From NCBI GenBank assembly GCA_022457155.1, contig JAJGOT010000598.1, positions 415,143 through 479,142 on the forward strand: a stretch of 64,000 nt of DNA, given 5' to 3'. This document shows, one piece after another, positions 33,475 through 45,383 of this stretch. The notes under the pieces are model-generated. The model was not told where the DNA came from. It saw nothing but the letters and a program-made list of their open reading frames with translations, and searched no databases. Each line of letters begins with the position of its first letter. The first letter of the stretch is position 1. Origin of the DNA: Cladopsammia gracilis (Eukaryota > Cnidaria > Anthozoa > Scleractinia > Dendrophylliidae). The position numbers were made by a program, and so were the translations under genes.

Positions 33475-34458
33475 AACATTTCGTGAATGAAGAAACTTTT
33501 ACTAGTATTTGCAATTTCTTCTTTTTACTTCTGGCTATGAAACGGTCTAGATAGGCTGATATACCTGATTCAAATGCCCAAAAATATTTCAGCTAACTGT
33601 GCAAGTTTTGCTAATACTTCTTAGAATGTTCAGGAGCTGTTTACGACCGCCAAAATATTTCAAAATACTTTTTTGAAAAGAACAAGAATTAGCTATTAGT
33701 CTTTTTTAAGAGAAAGTATTTTTCCTTACTTCTGAAACCCGGTCAACCTGCCCAGCTGGTGGTTCTTTTGTTGGCGCGCGCGATGCTGAATTCGCGAGCG
33801 GCGAAGCCGTGCGTCGCTCGTGGCATGTTAAGGCATGGTTTTAAGCCTAATTTGCATAAAATCTGAAAACTGTCATAACTTTGCGGAAATTTGCCGTAAC
33901 ACGCTCAAACTTAGCAACTGTATAAAACTTGATGACCTTAACTCATTCGTAGCTTAAAGTGTCGAATATTTGGGTCACGTGACCTGTAAATGACAATTAA
34001 CGACCAAAATATTCAGAGTAAAATGGGGAACACAAAACGAAATATAATTAAGTCTTTTTAGGTCTTATACTTTTAAATCCTAAAACATCATCATGAATTA
34101 GCCTTGTATGGTTGTATCTGTTATTTCTATTAGAAGTTATTAAGCTATTTATTTGGTCACGTGACCTATTTCCGTTAATTGCAGCGTTCCTATTTAACAT
34201 GGACACGATTAAAAGGCTAATTCATGAAAAGCCTTTTAGATGTAAAAGATCGATACCCAATAACGTTTACTTATATTTCATGAGAAATAGAACACAAACC
34301 GCGGTGATAAACATATTGAACTTATTCATTTTTGATAAAAACTTGACGTTTCGTATGCTACTACATACATTTTCAAAAGTGACCGTTAGTGTTGAAAAAC
34401 GATACTAATATAGTAGTAAAAAAGGGACTGGGACTGAGATTAAGTACAAAACTTAACA

Positions 34459-35079
34459 TTGTTGCTGAAATCTGCCCTTGATGAGCTTCGAAAGCTTCTT
34501 CTTCAGAACGGTTACCCTCAAGGGATAATCAACTTTCACATTAATGATGTTATAAACAGAAACATTAACAAGTCAAACAACCATGTCTCCACTGTTCCTA
34601 AGAAAGATATTATTATCCTGCTACCTTATTTAGGTTTACATAGCAACCAAATCTCTAAACGTCTTAAATCTTGTGTATACAATTTTTACTCTTGTGTCAA
34701 CCTTAAAATTATTTTTCAAAACACTCGCCGCATCAAATCTTTCTTCCCGTACAAGGACCGCTTAAATCGTTCTCAACAGTCTAAAGTTATTTACAAAGCC
34801 AGTTGTTGGGATTGTGAAGAATTTTACATTGGTAAAACTAAACGACGGCTTCATGATAGAAAAACTGAGCATTTTAAGGCCCTCGCTAAGGATGACCGCA
34901 CATCAGCCATTGCTGACCATGTTAACACCACTGGACACAACATCAAGTGGGATTATTTTGATATCTTAGCGTCGGGCAAAACTGATTTCCACTGTAAAAT
35001 CAAAGAAACATTGTTTATACAAGAACTGAAGCCAGCTTTTAATGCAAACGTCAGTAGCGAGAAGCTGATGCTTTATTAA
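34459..35079 (+). pseudogene. PLE reverse transcriptase end plus GIY-YIG endonuclease
   Basis: The frame begins in the last part of a Penelope-like RT (ELRKLLLQNGYPQGIINFHI, then IILLPYLGLHSNQISKRLKS) and continues into a GIY-YIG endonuclease (EEFYIGKTKRRLHDRKTEHF, then a late SAIADHVNTTGHNIKWD segment with a conserved His and Trp and ETLFIQELKPAFN). The RT palm is absent, so this is a 5'-truncated copy. The endonuclease frame itself has no stop. Confidence 0.85.
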
Positions 35080-35184
35080 TTAGCTGTTTCTTTTTATAGA
35101 TCAACTGTTAAGTTTTGTACTTAATCTCGGTCCCAGTCCCTTTTTTACTACTATATTAGTATCGTTTTTCAACACTAACGGTCA

Positions 35185-35219
35185 CTTTTGAAAATGTATG
35201 TAGTAGCATACGAAACGTC
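35185..35219 (+). ncRNA. Degenerate hammerhead-like motif, right end of the PLE
   Basis: TTGAAAA, stem II TGTATG/GCATAC, GAAAC and GTC align with the candidate at 18519-18550, with two core changes. A complementary copy is at 34344-34378 in the left terminal region. Confidence 0.3.
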
Positions 35220-35587
35220 AAGTTTTTATCAAAAATGAATAAGTTCAATATGTTTATCACCGCGGTTTGTGTTCTATTTCTCATCAAACTTCGATGGCCC
35301 AAGAATAAAAATCTTTACGATACTTATATTTCATTTTGTGTTCCCCGTTTTACTCCGAATATTATTTTCCTTTAATTATTATTTACAGGTCACGTGACTC
35401 AAAAGTTCGACACTTTGAAGTAAAAACGAGTTCAAGTCATTACGTTTTATACTCTTGCCAAGTTTGAGATTGTTAAGGCAAATTGTCGTAAAGTTATGAT
35501 TTTTTTTTCAGATTTTATGCAAATTAGGCTTCAAACCATGCCTTAACATGCCTGAGGCGCCTCTTCTTACGTGTTTCGTCTGGCTTA

Positions 35588-35918
35588 AGGCCCTGTCACA
35601 CTATTGTGTATGAGAGAAACGTATGAGTTGCGTATGAAAATTCATAAAATAATTTTCATACGCACAAAATGCCATTGAAAATACAGTGTTTGACCAGCGT
35701 GCTTGACCTATGATACGCACAAAATTTTTAAGCATGCTTAAAAAATGTTTTCTGCCTCGCCGTATGCCAGCGTATGCCACCGTATGCGACGGTGCTTGAA
35801 ACGTATACAACCTATGCCTAACGTACCCCTAGCGTATATCAGCGTATACGAGCGTATGAGTGATATTTTTTATACGCTCGCATACGCTAGTACGACACGC
35901 AATAGTGTGACAGGGTCA
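35588..35918. mobile_element. PIF/Harbinger-like MITE with TTA duplication
   Basis: Ends AGGCCCTGTCACACTATTG and CAATAGTGTGACAGGGTCA, flanked by TTA at 35585-35587 and 35919-35921. The interior is rich in CGTATGCC-type repeats. The empty site with a single TTA is preserved upstream of gene B at 46791-46798. Confidence 0.88.
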
Positions 35919-36014
35919 TTAGATCAAAACAACCTCGTTAAGTAGTTTCAGCCATGCTCAGAATCAAAACATGCATGTTTCAATCATGATTTGCACAATG
36001 TGCCGCCTGATGTG

Positions 36015-36430
36015 AACCGATACAGTGCCGGTTATTGTAGCTAGTTAGGGTCAGTCAGTTCTGTTCTTTAAGCACAAGACAAATAACTCAGTTTTGTGTC
36101 TTCTGATACAGTGCCGGTTATTGTAGCTAGTTAGGGTCAGTCAGTTCTGTTCTTTAAGCACAAGACAAATAACTCAGTTCTGTGTCTTCTTTCTTATATT
36201 TAATGTTCTCTTCTTCATGTTCGCTGCTCTGGTTCTAGACAAAATTGATGGCAGTTCTAGCGGCCTTCCCAATCCCTTAATCTCCGGGATTGTTTTTACA
36301 TAAACTTGTTCTTGTGGTATAGGCCTTTACGGCAATACAGATTTTGCTTTACGACTTCCTTTATAAAACATGATTCGAGTGCCAGTCCAGAGCGATCCGC
36401 AAGCCCAGACTAACAAACTTAAAAAAACGT
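36015..36430. repeat. Array-unit repeat R, copy A
   Basis: Colinear with 46880-47300 and 16915-17240. An 85-bp block starting GATACAGTGCCGGTTATTG is tandemly doubled here (about 36020 and 36106). Confidence 0.85.
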
Positions 36431-36592
36431 TTCTACATTGAGTACAAATAAGGAATAACTATAGTACATGAATATTGCGTCATAATTATGACGTGAGTGA
36501 ATATTCAAAGTAGAGCAAGGCTTTTCCCGAATAAAGGTGGACCTACCATAACATAAAACCTCTACTGTTATAACAAATTGAGGTTAAAGGGA

Positions 36593-36985
36593 TGGTTTCA
36601 CGGTTCGGCGCATGTGCACAGATTAAATTGCCTTATTCGCTTACTTACCATCGGTTAAAAAACCACTCATATTTACTTCAATAACCACATACTATAATTA
36701 GTCCAAACAAAAGTGAAGGATGACTAAAATTCACAGAAAATTCCAACGGATTACACCGACAAAGTCAACACTGAATAAAACCTTTGAGCCGAAGGATTTA
36801 TTCTACGCTCTGGTGGCTTTTATGACGCATACGAGTATGTATAATCATCCATTCAATCAGCGAAATTTTCGGGGCAAATTTCCCGCCAGAGTCATCTACT
36901 CGCTTCCGATTGGTCTAAACAATGAAATAAAATTGGTTACGTCATAGCTTGCACATGCGCCGAACCGTGAAACCCTCCCTTTAAA
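36593..36985. mobile_element. MITE with GGTTTCACGGTTCGGCGCAT inverted repeats
   Basis: About 33-bp inverted repeats (AAAGGGATGGTTTCACGG at left, CCGTGAAACCCTCCCTTT at right) bound an AT-rich, non-coding 390-bp element. Confidence 0.8.
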
Positions 36986-37487
36986 TTGATGGAAATAAAG
37001 TCTAAATTTCAATCCTTTAAAATTCGCATGCGCCACCATTTTAGATTTTATGCAACAATTGCCATGGGCAAGAAATTTGAAATATGACGGCATTTTAAAT
37101 GATTCAACGTCAATTTCTTTTAAAAGAAATTCCATTTGACAAAATTTCAACAAAATAAATAAACGTCAAACTACTTCAGTCCAGGCTCATATGTTTCATC
37201 TACAACTTGAAAGAAAGAGAAAGAAATTGTGATCGGTGCCACCCGCTCAGTTCTCTCTCGTCCATTCCAATAACATCCCTTGCGCCTTGCTTTACTTGAA
37301 TTAAAACCTCTCTTGGCACAAAATTAAATAACTAAATAAATAAATAACTTTTATTTAACTAGGGTGGAGTGCATTAATTACTGGTCGCCCGGTAACGACT
37401 TGGGTACGAGACTAAGCTTTTATAGATTGTGCTAGTAAAAGTAGCCAGGAGCCCGTCAATATTAATGGGCTCCTGAAGTAGCATATT

Positions 37488-37674
37488 AAGGGTGCGTTCC
37501 TTTGGGATGATCCGGATCCGGATCACTGATCCAAGATCACTCGGATCATGAAGTATCAAAGGAACCGATGAATCTACTCTGGACAAGGATTCATCGGTTC
37601 CTTTGATGCAGCATGATCCGAGTGATCTTGGATCAGTGATCCGGATCCAGATCATCCCAAAGGAACGCACCCTA
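37488..37674. mobile_element. Near-perfect palindromic MITE (PIF/Harbinger-like), nested
   Basis: GGGTGCGTTCCTTTGGGATG and complement are the ends. Flanking TAA occurs on both sides. The arms contain repeated GGATCCGGATCA-type words and pair over about 90 bp. Confidence 0.82.
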
Positions 37675-38138
37675 AGCTAGTAGCACTGCTCTTTTTTTCG
37701 CCAAATTTTGCTAAAATTATGCTCGTTTTTCCAAATTATGCTACTTTTTTTTAAATTGTGCTCTTTAAAAACCATGGCAAATAAGTCCAAAAGTACATTT
37801 TCTTTAATCAGAAGCCGTTTATTCTTGTTAGCTATATATATCCTTTTTCGTGTCCGTTTATTGCTCACGCTCCGAACTTCTTTTAGCAACTTCAAGAAAA
37901 AACACAACTAATGTAATACCACAATAAATGCTTCAAATAAACATGGATGGTTTATTTAGATGCACACTGTGATGCATTTTTGTAGCCTTCCCTAAAAGAG
38001 GTATTGGGACCAACATGGTTTGCCATGGGACTTCCGGTTCCCATGCACCCTAGTCTCAAGCCCCCAGCGTATAATTGGGATTTGGGAATCAACGTGCCTG
38101 TCAAAACTCAAAAATGATCCGATAATTATCAAAATATG

Positions 38139-38324
38139 CGAATAGAGCGTATGCACTCACGTGGCAAGCAGCTATGCAAATTTATTGGAACAAAAGAAAG
38201 TGTTAACATAAGAAAAGCGTTCAAATCCCACAGGATTGTTTTGGTACACCAACATGGCCGCCGTTCTATTGTTTTGGTACACCAATATGGCCGCCGTGAC
38301 GTCATGTGCATACGCTCTATTATG
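38139..38324. mobile_element. MITE related to the gag insertion, nested
   Basis: Ends AATAGAGCGTATGCA and TGCATACGCTCTATT. The right half has two ACACCAAYATGGCCGCCGT repeats, related to the MITE at 20293-20449. Confidence 0.7.
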
Positions 38325-38714
38325 CTAGCAGTGCTACTTTTTTAAAAATGGGAAAAATTACGCTAGTTTTCTCATAATTATTATGCTACAAATTATGCTA
38401 GCACAATCTATAAAAACCTATACGAGACTGGGAGTAATATTTATAAAGTCAAGAGAACTGATAAAGTTAAATACAAGACGTTAAACATAAACATCAGGGA
38501 TGTGATCAACTTTTGGGATATATATTTAATGCATGTTTATAATATAATTATACTGTGTAAGCATAAACATGGCGTGTAAAATTATTCAACATGCTTATTA
38601 ATTGTTTGCCCTAAAAAAATGTTTAGTTACAGGTATTGTGAAAAAGTTATAGGGACTTACAGATATCATGCATGGATTTCGCCTGTTAAAGAGTGCAGGG
38701 AGTTCACTGAACCT

Positions 38715-39185
38715 TCACAGGCCACCCAACCAGAACTGAGTGGTAGACTCGGGGCGGGAAGAACAACGATGTGACGGATTGCTACGCGCATAGTAACCAA
38801 AGTTATCTTCGCTAACATGCGCATTAACTTTTCCATCAAACTCACACAACTTATAGAAACTGTCTGTATGCAAAGGGTGATAACCTTTTCGATTCCAGAG
38901 AGGTGCCGTACAGTTAACACATTCATGTCCCCGGATGTTTATGAGCTCGAACTTGAAGCACGTACCTTGGTGTGTCGGCAAGGTTAGTATGTTGCAATCT
39001 GTCAGTGATGTTCGCATGTAATCTGTGTACACAACTCCGTCGGTATCAAAGCGGCAAGTAGCTCGCCAGTGAGTGGACTGGGTTCCAAGCCAAGCCAGGT
39101 ATGTTGGGCGGATCAGGTACGCCTGCCAGTTTGGTTGATCACCGCTGACTGCATTTGCTTCAGTGTAGTCAGAAAAGATAACACC
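38715..39185 (-). CDS. PAN-EGF secreted matrix-like protein, gene B, exon 3
   Basis: Starts at 39185 after TTATCCGCAG and stops with TGA at 38717-38715. It has 156 residues and is open throughout, although no ATG occurs in its first part. It is nearly identical to gene A exon 3 except in residues 98-135, where about 12 of 38 positions differ by hand count against about 9 of the first 97. The exon itself is intact, but gene B is broken in exon 1. Confidence 0.85.
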   Translation of the reverse strand, partial: GVIFSDYTEANAVSGDQPNWQAYLIRPTYLAWLGTQSTHWRATCRFDTDGVVYTDYMRTSLTDCNILTLPTHQGTCFKFELINIRGHECVNCTAPLWNRKGYHPLHTDSFYKLCEFDGKVNAHVSEDNFGYYARSNPSHRCSSRPESTTQFWLGGL

Positions 39186-39529
39186 CTGCGGATAAAATAT
39201 TTCATTCGTTCATGTTAATCCCCTTCACTCCCCCATTTGACTTTTTAATTAATTTATTGTGAGGGGTTTTTATTCTGTAAGCATGTCGACATTTTCAATA
39301 TTAGCCGGCTTTAAAAGGGGCCCAGCTGATCGTTTCGGTGAAATATGATCAGTATTCTGATCTATTTGCCTGAAAAAATAATAGTTGTATTCAGTTAAAT
39401 GTCACCGTAACCTTTCTGAACATCCCAAAATTAATGAACTATATTTATGGAGAAATGACAATTTTGAAGTGCGAAGAAAAGCCAGCTGAGAATTTCGAAA
39501 GTCAACAGCAGCTCTTAAGGAATATATAT

Positions 39530-40115
39530 TCCTTTATCCAACTTCGACCCTAGGACCTTTTCTACAAACATACATACATACTTTATTACCTTTCCCCAAG
39601 GGGGCTTTTCAAAGATAATTAAAACTAACTAACAAGAATAATCGCAAATATAACTAATTAAATTATAATCATAAATATAAATCGTATTTACAAAAGATAA
39701 ATTGAATTTTAAATTAAGTTAAGATTCTAAAAATTCTTTAAGAAGCTTGTGCTTTAAAACTTTCTTAAAAACCGAGACAGATTTTCTGCTTTCAAAATGT
39801 TGGGGCGAGCGTGTTGGGGCGAGCGTATAAACCACTGAACAAGGCCGCCAAAGTACTTCATGAATCGCGTAGTATATTGTCACGTTATATGCGATGAAAT
39901 GGCGTACGTTTTCGAGGGGTTCTTTTCTTCTATTGGCAGCCGTGTTTGTGTTCTGGCAATCTAAAATCGTTGTTCGAACGAAACTGAAGATATTTGATCC
40001 TGTGTCAAGTCACAAAATGCTCCAGGATTTTTGGCAGCTTTGTCCAGGAGTTTCATAAAGCCGGCCCGCCATTTTAAAAGCCGAGAAGGACCTGGGGACG
40101 AGGTTGACGTTGCGG
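39530..40115. mobile_element. Inverted-repeat element, copy 2, with LINE tail inside
   Basis: Left arm CAACTTCGACCCTAGGACC, right arm GGCCCGCCATTTTAAAAGCC then GGACCTGGGGACGAGGTT. A 3' LINE tail (39563-39780, an ACATACATAC microsatellite at its end and CCCCAAGGGGGCTTTTC) is inserted near the left arm, flanked by TTTTCT. Confidence 0.65.
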
Positions 40116-40782
40116 TCGTTTGTTTTTGTTTTGAAATGCTCCATTGTTCATACGCGTGATCTGATTGGTTGCACGCATTCAAGCATGAATTTCGTGTTTC
40201 ACGAAATTCAGCACAGAAAGCGATCACGGCGCGCACAGCATTTTGGGTGAAGGTGGGACTTTAACATCAACAATCTAAACAAATCAAACCGTGTTGGTTT
40301 ACAATGGTAAATCAGAAAACGACGCTTTTAGGTCTTTTGCTTCAATCCCTTTTTAGGCGCTTCTGTTGCAATTACAAATAACGAAGTAAATGAATGAAAG
40401 GTTAGTTGTACGGCGTGACATGTGGTATTTATTTCGGCTTAGGGCAAGGCGTCATGGTACCATGAAAAGCCTTATCTATTGCTTTGCTTGCTCAGTAGCG
40501 TTTACTACGGTATGTTCTTTAGCCGAATGGTCAATTTCTATGCTTAAAATGATCGTAAATTAATGCTGACAACTATAGTTTTAATGGTAAAGGCGGGGGT
40601 AAAGGCCTTACTACAAGTATTTGATAAGTGTTCGATCTATAGACCCTTTTCAAAAATGGCGGCCGATTAATTATTCTTTTATATTCATTCTAATCATCCT
40701 GACTAGCCTCGTTAGCACGTCTAAAATTCAAAATAATTTTTACTGTGAAAGGAGGCTAGTAGGGCTAATCAACACACATACA

Positions 40783-41051
40783 GCTGTTTCGAGAAAGGTT
40801 GTCGAAAAAAAAAAACGTAAAAGTGCACGCGACAATCCCGAAAAATAATATGGGATATGATCAATGAATTTTAAAAAGTCAAATAAATACATGAAACTTG
40901 CGATGCCTATTCCGTACAGGGACGATCTTAGATGGCGGGCCATTGGGATAAATGAGTTTTTAGGATATAGCGTGGATGACTACCCACAATACCTTTCTGG
41001 ATTGTCGCGTACACTTTTACGCTTTTTTCCGACAACCTTTCTCGAAACAGC
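40783..41051. mobile_element. MITE with GCTGTTTCGAGAAAGGTTGT ends
   Basis: Inverted repeats of about 50 bp (GCTGTTTCGAG...CTCGAAACAGC) bound a 269-bp non-coding element in gene B intron 2. Gene A has LINE sequence at this place. Confidence 0.78.
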
Positions 41052-41325
41052 GGCCGCTCTTTATGAAAAAGGTCTATGATCATTGCTACCAGATCACTAC
41101 CGCTTTGAAAATTCATTTTTACATTTTACAATTGTCTCCCGAATCGTCATTATTAGCGTTTACTTTCGTGAGATATTTGTTTGTGTAAATGAACAACTGG
41201 TTTGCTTTGTTAGTGAAATAAATTAGAGCTACGTCCATTAAACAAGATTTTGGTGCCTTTTATTATTTCCGACCAACATGCGTATGCCGCTACATCTAAT
41301 TAAGGAAGAGTTAACCTTCATTTAC

Positions 41326-41673
41326 CTGAAAGAGATGTTTGTTTGACAAGCTGAACGACTGGATCAAGTTCCACGCAAACCCGGGCTCGGAGTCAAAGTC
41401 GCAGAACACTTGGAAGGTTTGATCGCTGTCATCAATGATTGTGTACAGTCCAGACCTGTTCACGCCTGCTGCTTTGTAGGCCTGGCAGTTTTTTCTCACT
41501 GGCAGCTCAAACTCGCAGTGTCTGCCAATAAACATTACCGGACAGGAACATTTGTACCGAACGCTCGTGGGCTCACATATTTCTTCGCATGTTCCTCCAT
41601 TTTGACAAGGAGTGTTCAGGCAGCAGCCATTGACGCACGTGACGTCACCATCACATGACGTCACTCCGTGATT
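41326..41673 (-). CDS. PAN-EGF secreted matrix-like protein, gene B, exon 2
   Basis: Starts at 41673 after TACATTTTTAG and ends at 41326 before GTAAAT. It is 348 bp, nine longer than the paralogues: three extra residues (LPV) follow CEFE between the EGF and fibrinogen-like domains. It ends HLFQ where gene A has HLFK. EGF cysteines are all present. Frame intact. Confidence 0.85.
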
Positions 41674-43231
41674 CTAAAAATGTAACGAATATCTTCACAC
41701 AAGAGTACTGAAGCCGCATTCACACAACAACTTGATATACTTTGGCAAACACGTGTTAGTAAACTCAAGTTGGCGTGTGTGGACATGACATCAACAGTTG
41801 GTAAACTTGCATGTTGGCAAACTGTTGGGACAAACACGAGTTGTTCCTATTCTCGCTAATTTTCTCAACGTTTTTGGGTTGGTAAACTCGCATGTTACTT
41901 GTGAACGTTTGTCAAACAAATATTGTTCACTTTCAACCAATTAAAACGTTCGCAGTCTTCACGAGAAAACCCTGCAATGCAATGGAATGACTAGATGCGA
42001 TCTCCTTAATGCTATGGATCAAAAGGAAAGACTTGCAAAAGTTAATCAAAAGCATCCGAGCGCGCTCGAATAGGTGACGCATGGCATAGCTAATAATTGG
42101 GCTTTGTAAGATCCCTGAGCCGAAGTATTACTAAAACAGCTGTCCGAGGCTGCTAATACTTTGGCCTCCGCAGCAGGCGTCGGGGAGAAGGGAACTGGGG
42201 AGAGAGGGAAAGGACGCCTGCAATAAAGACGCCCATTTGTTCATTTCTGCGGACGCTGGCGGCCGCAAAATTCTAATTGGCTATTTCGCGCTGGGCGGTA
42301 AAAATAGTAAATTCCCGCGTGAAGTCAGTTGTGCGTAAAAGTGCGTGCCATTTTCTGATTGGTAAACGTATCTAGTTGACAGTTGACGTAATTCGATTAC
42401 AAGGAAATCGGTGGGCGTAATGCGAATTGTCCGGTTACATGATAGCAGGCGTACCCCCTCCCGCTCCCCGTTTACGCCTGCCACGCAGGCTACTAATCCT
42501 TAGGCTCACTATTTATTATTGTAGATTTAGAGGTAATGCCCGCTACCATGGCGGCTAACGGTGTCCTATTCAATGGTCATAGTTTACCAATGAAAGCAAC
42601 AACAGAATGACAAGAGGATAAATTTGTTCTTTGGTTGTGATAATTAACAACAGCGAAAGTTTGCTTGAAATCTAAACAGCTGCGAAAACTTTCAGTTTCA
42701 ATGATTTTTGGTTTATTGCTTATACATTGTTTCCCAGCACCCGCCACCAAAAGTCTATTGACTAACTGCGGGTGACAGGTAACACATTGTTTTCTTCTTC
42801 CTTTAATAAACTGAACTTCGTTATGCATGTTATTTCGACTCGATACCTTCAGCTTCTCTCGTTCTCTCATACTTCCATTGTGTTACCATGTTTCACATTA
42901 AATTGAACTAGGAAAGGGTTTCGCATTTCTCGTCAATCGGTTAGCACAATAGCATGACATGAAGATAAATTTGTTAATACCGGGTCTTCGTTGGTTATAA
43001 AGAGAATGTTAACCCCCAGGGTGAGAAACATTTAGTAACGAAAATCCCTAAAGCAAAGTATATTAACTCGTTTGCCAATTAAAATAAAACAACTTGGCAA
43101 TTAAACCGTAATCTTTGGGAGCAATTGTTTAAAGAACCACTACCTATATTAATTTTAACAACTTCCATTTATAGTTGCGGTAAAGGGAATTTTTAATAAA
43201 TTCAGTTTGTTGTTTAATAAATTTGTTGTTG

Positions 43232-43395
43232 AAATCCGGAATCGTTCCCCGCTCTGACCACTAGCTGGAGTTGTTTCACGGTAGACCCGAGTTCAACTCC
43301 TCAGCCACGCTTGTAAAATAACCAACTGGTTTGCCTCCTGCCAGTTGGGATTCATATCTTATTATCTTCAATTTGAAGTATTTGTTTCTGTTATT
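43232..43395 (+). repeat. Serine-tRNA-derived SINE, rearranged copy
   Basis: Carries GTAGACCCGAGTTCAACTCC (box-B-like), TCAGCCACGCTTGTAAAATA and the body CTGGTTTGCCTCCTGCCAG shared with the copies at 57595 and 58672. The tRNA head is damaged. Confidence 0.6.
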
Positions 43396-43854
43396 TGAAT
43401 ACTCGGCCCCACAAGCGCTTGTACTGTTGGTGGTTTGCATGTCAGCCATGTTGGTGGTCAAACACAATACAAATCATTTACATAAAAATAGAGTTTCATT
43501 TCCAAAGGATGACAATTTCATTGATCTGACCCCCAACATCGCCGACGTCGTTAACAACCAATACCGAGCCGGGTATATGAAGGTCATTTAATTTTTCAAT
43601 TTGGTATTTTTAATGAAGCAATAACCTGTGATCGGGTCAAATTACATTTCCTTACCTTTCCCTAATGGAAACGAGATGCCTACAGAGGGACAAATATCAA
43701 ACTTTAGATTATTCCTCTTGTTTCAAGCACTCTAGTAGTAAAGCAATTGTTTATGTCGGCGACTGCGTTATTTGTATTCCAATCGGGATAACTATGTCTG
43801 TTTGGCGTGAGTAAAAAATAAAATTCTCACTTGCGTGCATTATAATTATCATAC

Positions 43855-43885
43855 CTTTTGGCTGTATTCTCGTCGAAGGTTGTAA
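43855..43885 (-). pseudogene. Separated 3' end of gene B exon 1
   Basis: The last 31 bases of exon 1, including the LRREYSQK codons and GTATGA donor, are preserved here but cut off from the rest of the exon by the element at 43886-45383. Confidence 0.85.
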
Positions 43886-45383
43886 GAGGGTGGCAAGGGG
43901 TTTTACGTGACGCGTGATTGCCCCAAAATTAACTGCGTGATGCGTGATTGTGCCCAAATTAACGGCGTGATGCGTGATCAGATAGCGCAGTGTGATGCGT
44001 GATTTGCTATTTTAGAAGCGCGTGACGCGTGATTTACCTTTTATTTTTCCGTGATACGTGAATGTTTTCAACATTCTTTGAAAAACTAGAAAGCTTCTTG
44101 ACCTTTGATCTTCGTGGTGGGTCCAGAGAATCCGTTCCTGGCACGGCGAGGACAGAATCGAGAAATCAGAAAACGCAATCAGAAAACTCGAAGCTCACAG
44201 GGTAGAAGAGACTTGTCCTAACACGTTACACTTCAACGCCAAAGCGCACATGAGACCCGACGAAGAATTCAAGAAGGAAATTGGAACCATAAGAAAGCAG
44301 GCAACATGTCAGGCATGGCAGAACAGAAATTACTAGGAGTGCTAATCAAATTCCACTATCGTAACATTGATTCAAAGCAAAGAAGAAGAGCGAGTAGGCT
44401 ACTAAGCCAAACGAAACTAATATGTCAATCAGCCTAAGAACAAGACACTAAGCCACTCGTAAATGTACAAGAGAGAGTCCAGGTGAAAAACATGCCAGAA
44501 CTTGAGAATGCCAATAATAAACATGTTGAATCCCATCCTCGTGTGCTCCCTGAATCTTGATAAACGGAAGGTCTCAGAAACACGAAAGTATCTGAATAAG
44601 AAACACACTGACCGCAAAAGACAAGCAAAACGAAATAAAGCCGATAATGCTAAGAAGAAATACACGCACTTTAAATCTTGTCACCCACCGGGAGTCAAGA
44701 AAGGTTTCTTCAAAGGAGAGGTCCTTAGACTGCTCAGAATTGAACGAAATTTTCAAAGGAAACTTTCGAGGAAAACATCAATAAATTCAAATAAAAACTA
44801 CGGCTAAGAGGCTACCCTAACAATAGCATTGAGAAGGTGCTCTCAGAAGTAGTATTCTCTGACAGAAAGTCAGCTCTCAAAGACAAAACAAAAGCTCGCA
44901 AAGAAATATTACCCACGGCAGCCCATGTGTAACTTAAAACAGATCCTCATGGACAAATGGCATTTAATAGAATCGCAACCTTTACTAAGACAAATCTATT
45001 ATTTCATACAAGAGGGGTAGATCTTTTATAAGATATGCTAGCCAGGGCTAAACTGTAAAAGTCAAACCAGCCAAAAAACTGCGTGAATAAAGGACAAAAC
45101 AATCACACCATGTGCTAGTAGGATTTGTGCTATGCCCGTCAACACCCTTTATTTCATTTTAAGATTCATGAATTGACATGCAATCCTTCCAAAAAAAAAA
45201 TACAATATCAATGCATTCAATAGGTAGGCCTACGCCGACTCTACGTTGTTTTTTTACCATTTTAATGCCGGATTACTCCTTATTTACGTGACGCGTGATT
45301 GGTTAAAAATTTTCTCCGTGATGCGTGATATCACTCAAAAATTCGGCGTGATGCGTGATCGGTACCCCCCCTTTGCCACCCTC
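43886..45383 (+). mobile_element. Deleted Penelope-like retroelement inserted in gene B exon 1
   Basis: Short inverted ends GAGGGTGGCAA and TTGCCACCCTC. About 85-bp direct repeats at 43900-43985 and 45286-45365 contain three GTGATGCGTGAT-type words each and resemble PLE terminal repeats. The interior keeps fragments of a retroelement polyprotein: CHPPGVKKGFFKGEVLRLL (near 44690) and ILMDKWHLIESQPLLRQIY (near 44945), both from the region after RT. The RT core is missing. TTGTAA flanks both sides (43880-43885 and 45384-45389); because of the end sequence the duplication could be read as 2, 4 or 6 bp. Confidence 0.82.

Larger units (their letters stand above)
33828..35555 (+). mobile_element. 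Penelope-like element with inverted terminal regions
   Basis: Inverted terminal regions of roughly 450-600 bp (33828-34452 and 35095-35555), with matching landmarks such as GGTCACGTGACC, CACCGCGG and CGAAACGTCAAG, enclose a 206-codon frame. Both ends carry the hammerhead-like sequence. The outer edges GGCATGTTAAGGCATGG and complement are also inverted. Gene B upstream sequence lacks the element. Confidence 0.85.
37414..38420. mobile_element. 1-kb inverted-repeat element with 9-bp target duplication
   Basis: TTTTATAGATTGTGCTAG near the left end matches CTAGCACAATCTATAAAA at the right. TACGAGACT is duplicated at 37405-37413 and 38421-38429. Gene C has the uninterrupted site GGATACGATACTGG near 49118-49136. 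The element contains two nested MITEs and no transposase. Confidence 0.82.

Noticed and set aside
34459..35079. Host GIY-YIG nuclease gene
   Set aside because: It is fused to the end of a Penelope-like RT and bracketed by element ends.
38715..39185. Gene B exon 3 as a gene starting at the internal ATG near 39032
   Set aside because: The frame is open upstream to a conserved acceptor at 39186 and matches the full exon 3 of the paralogues.
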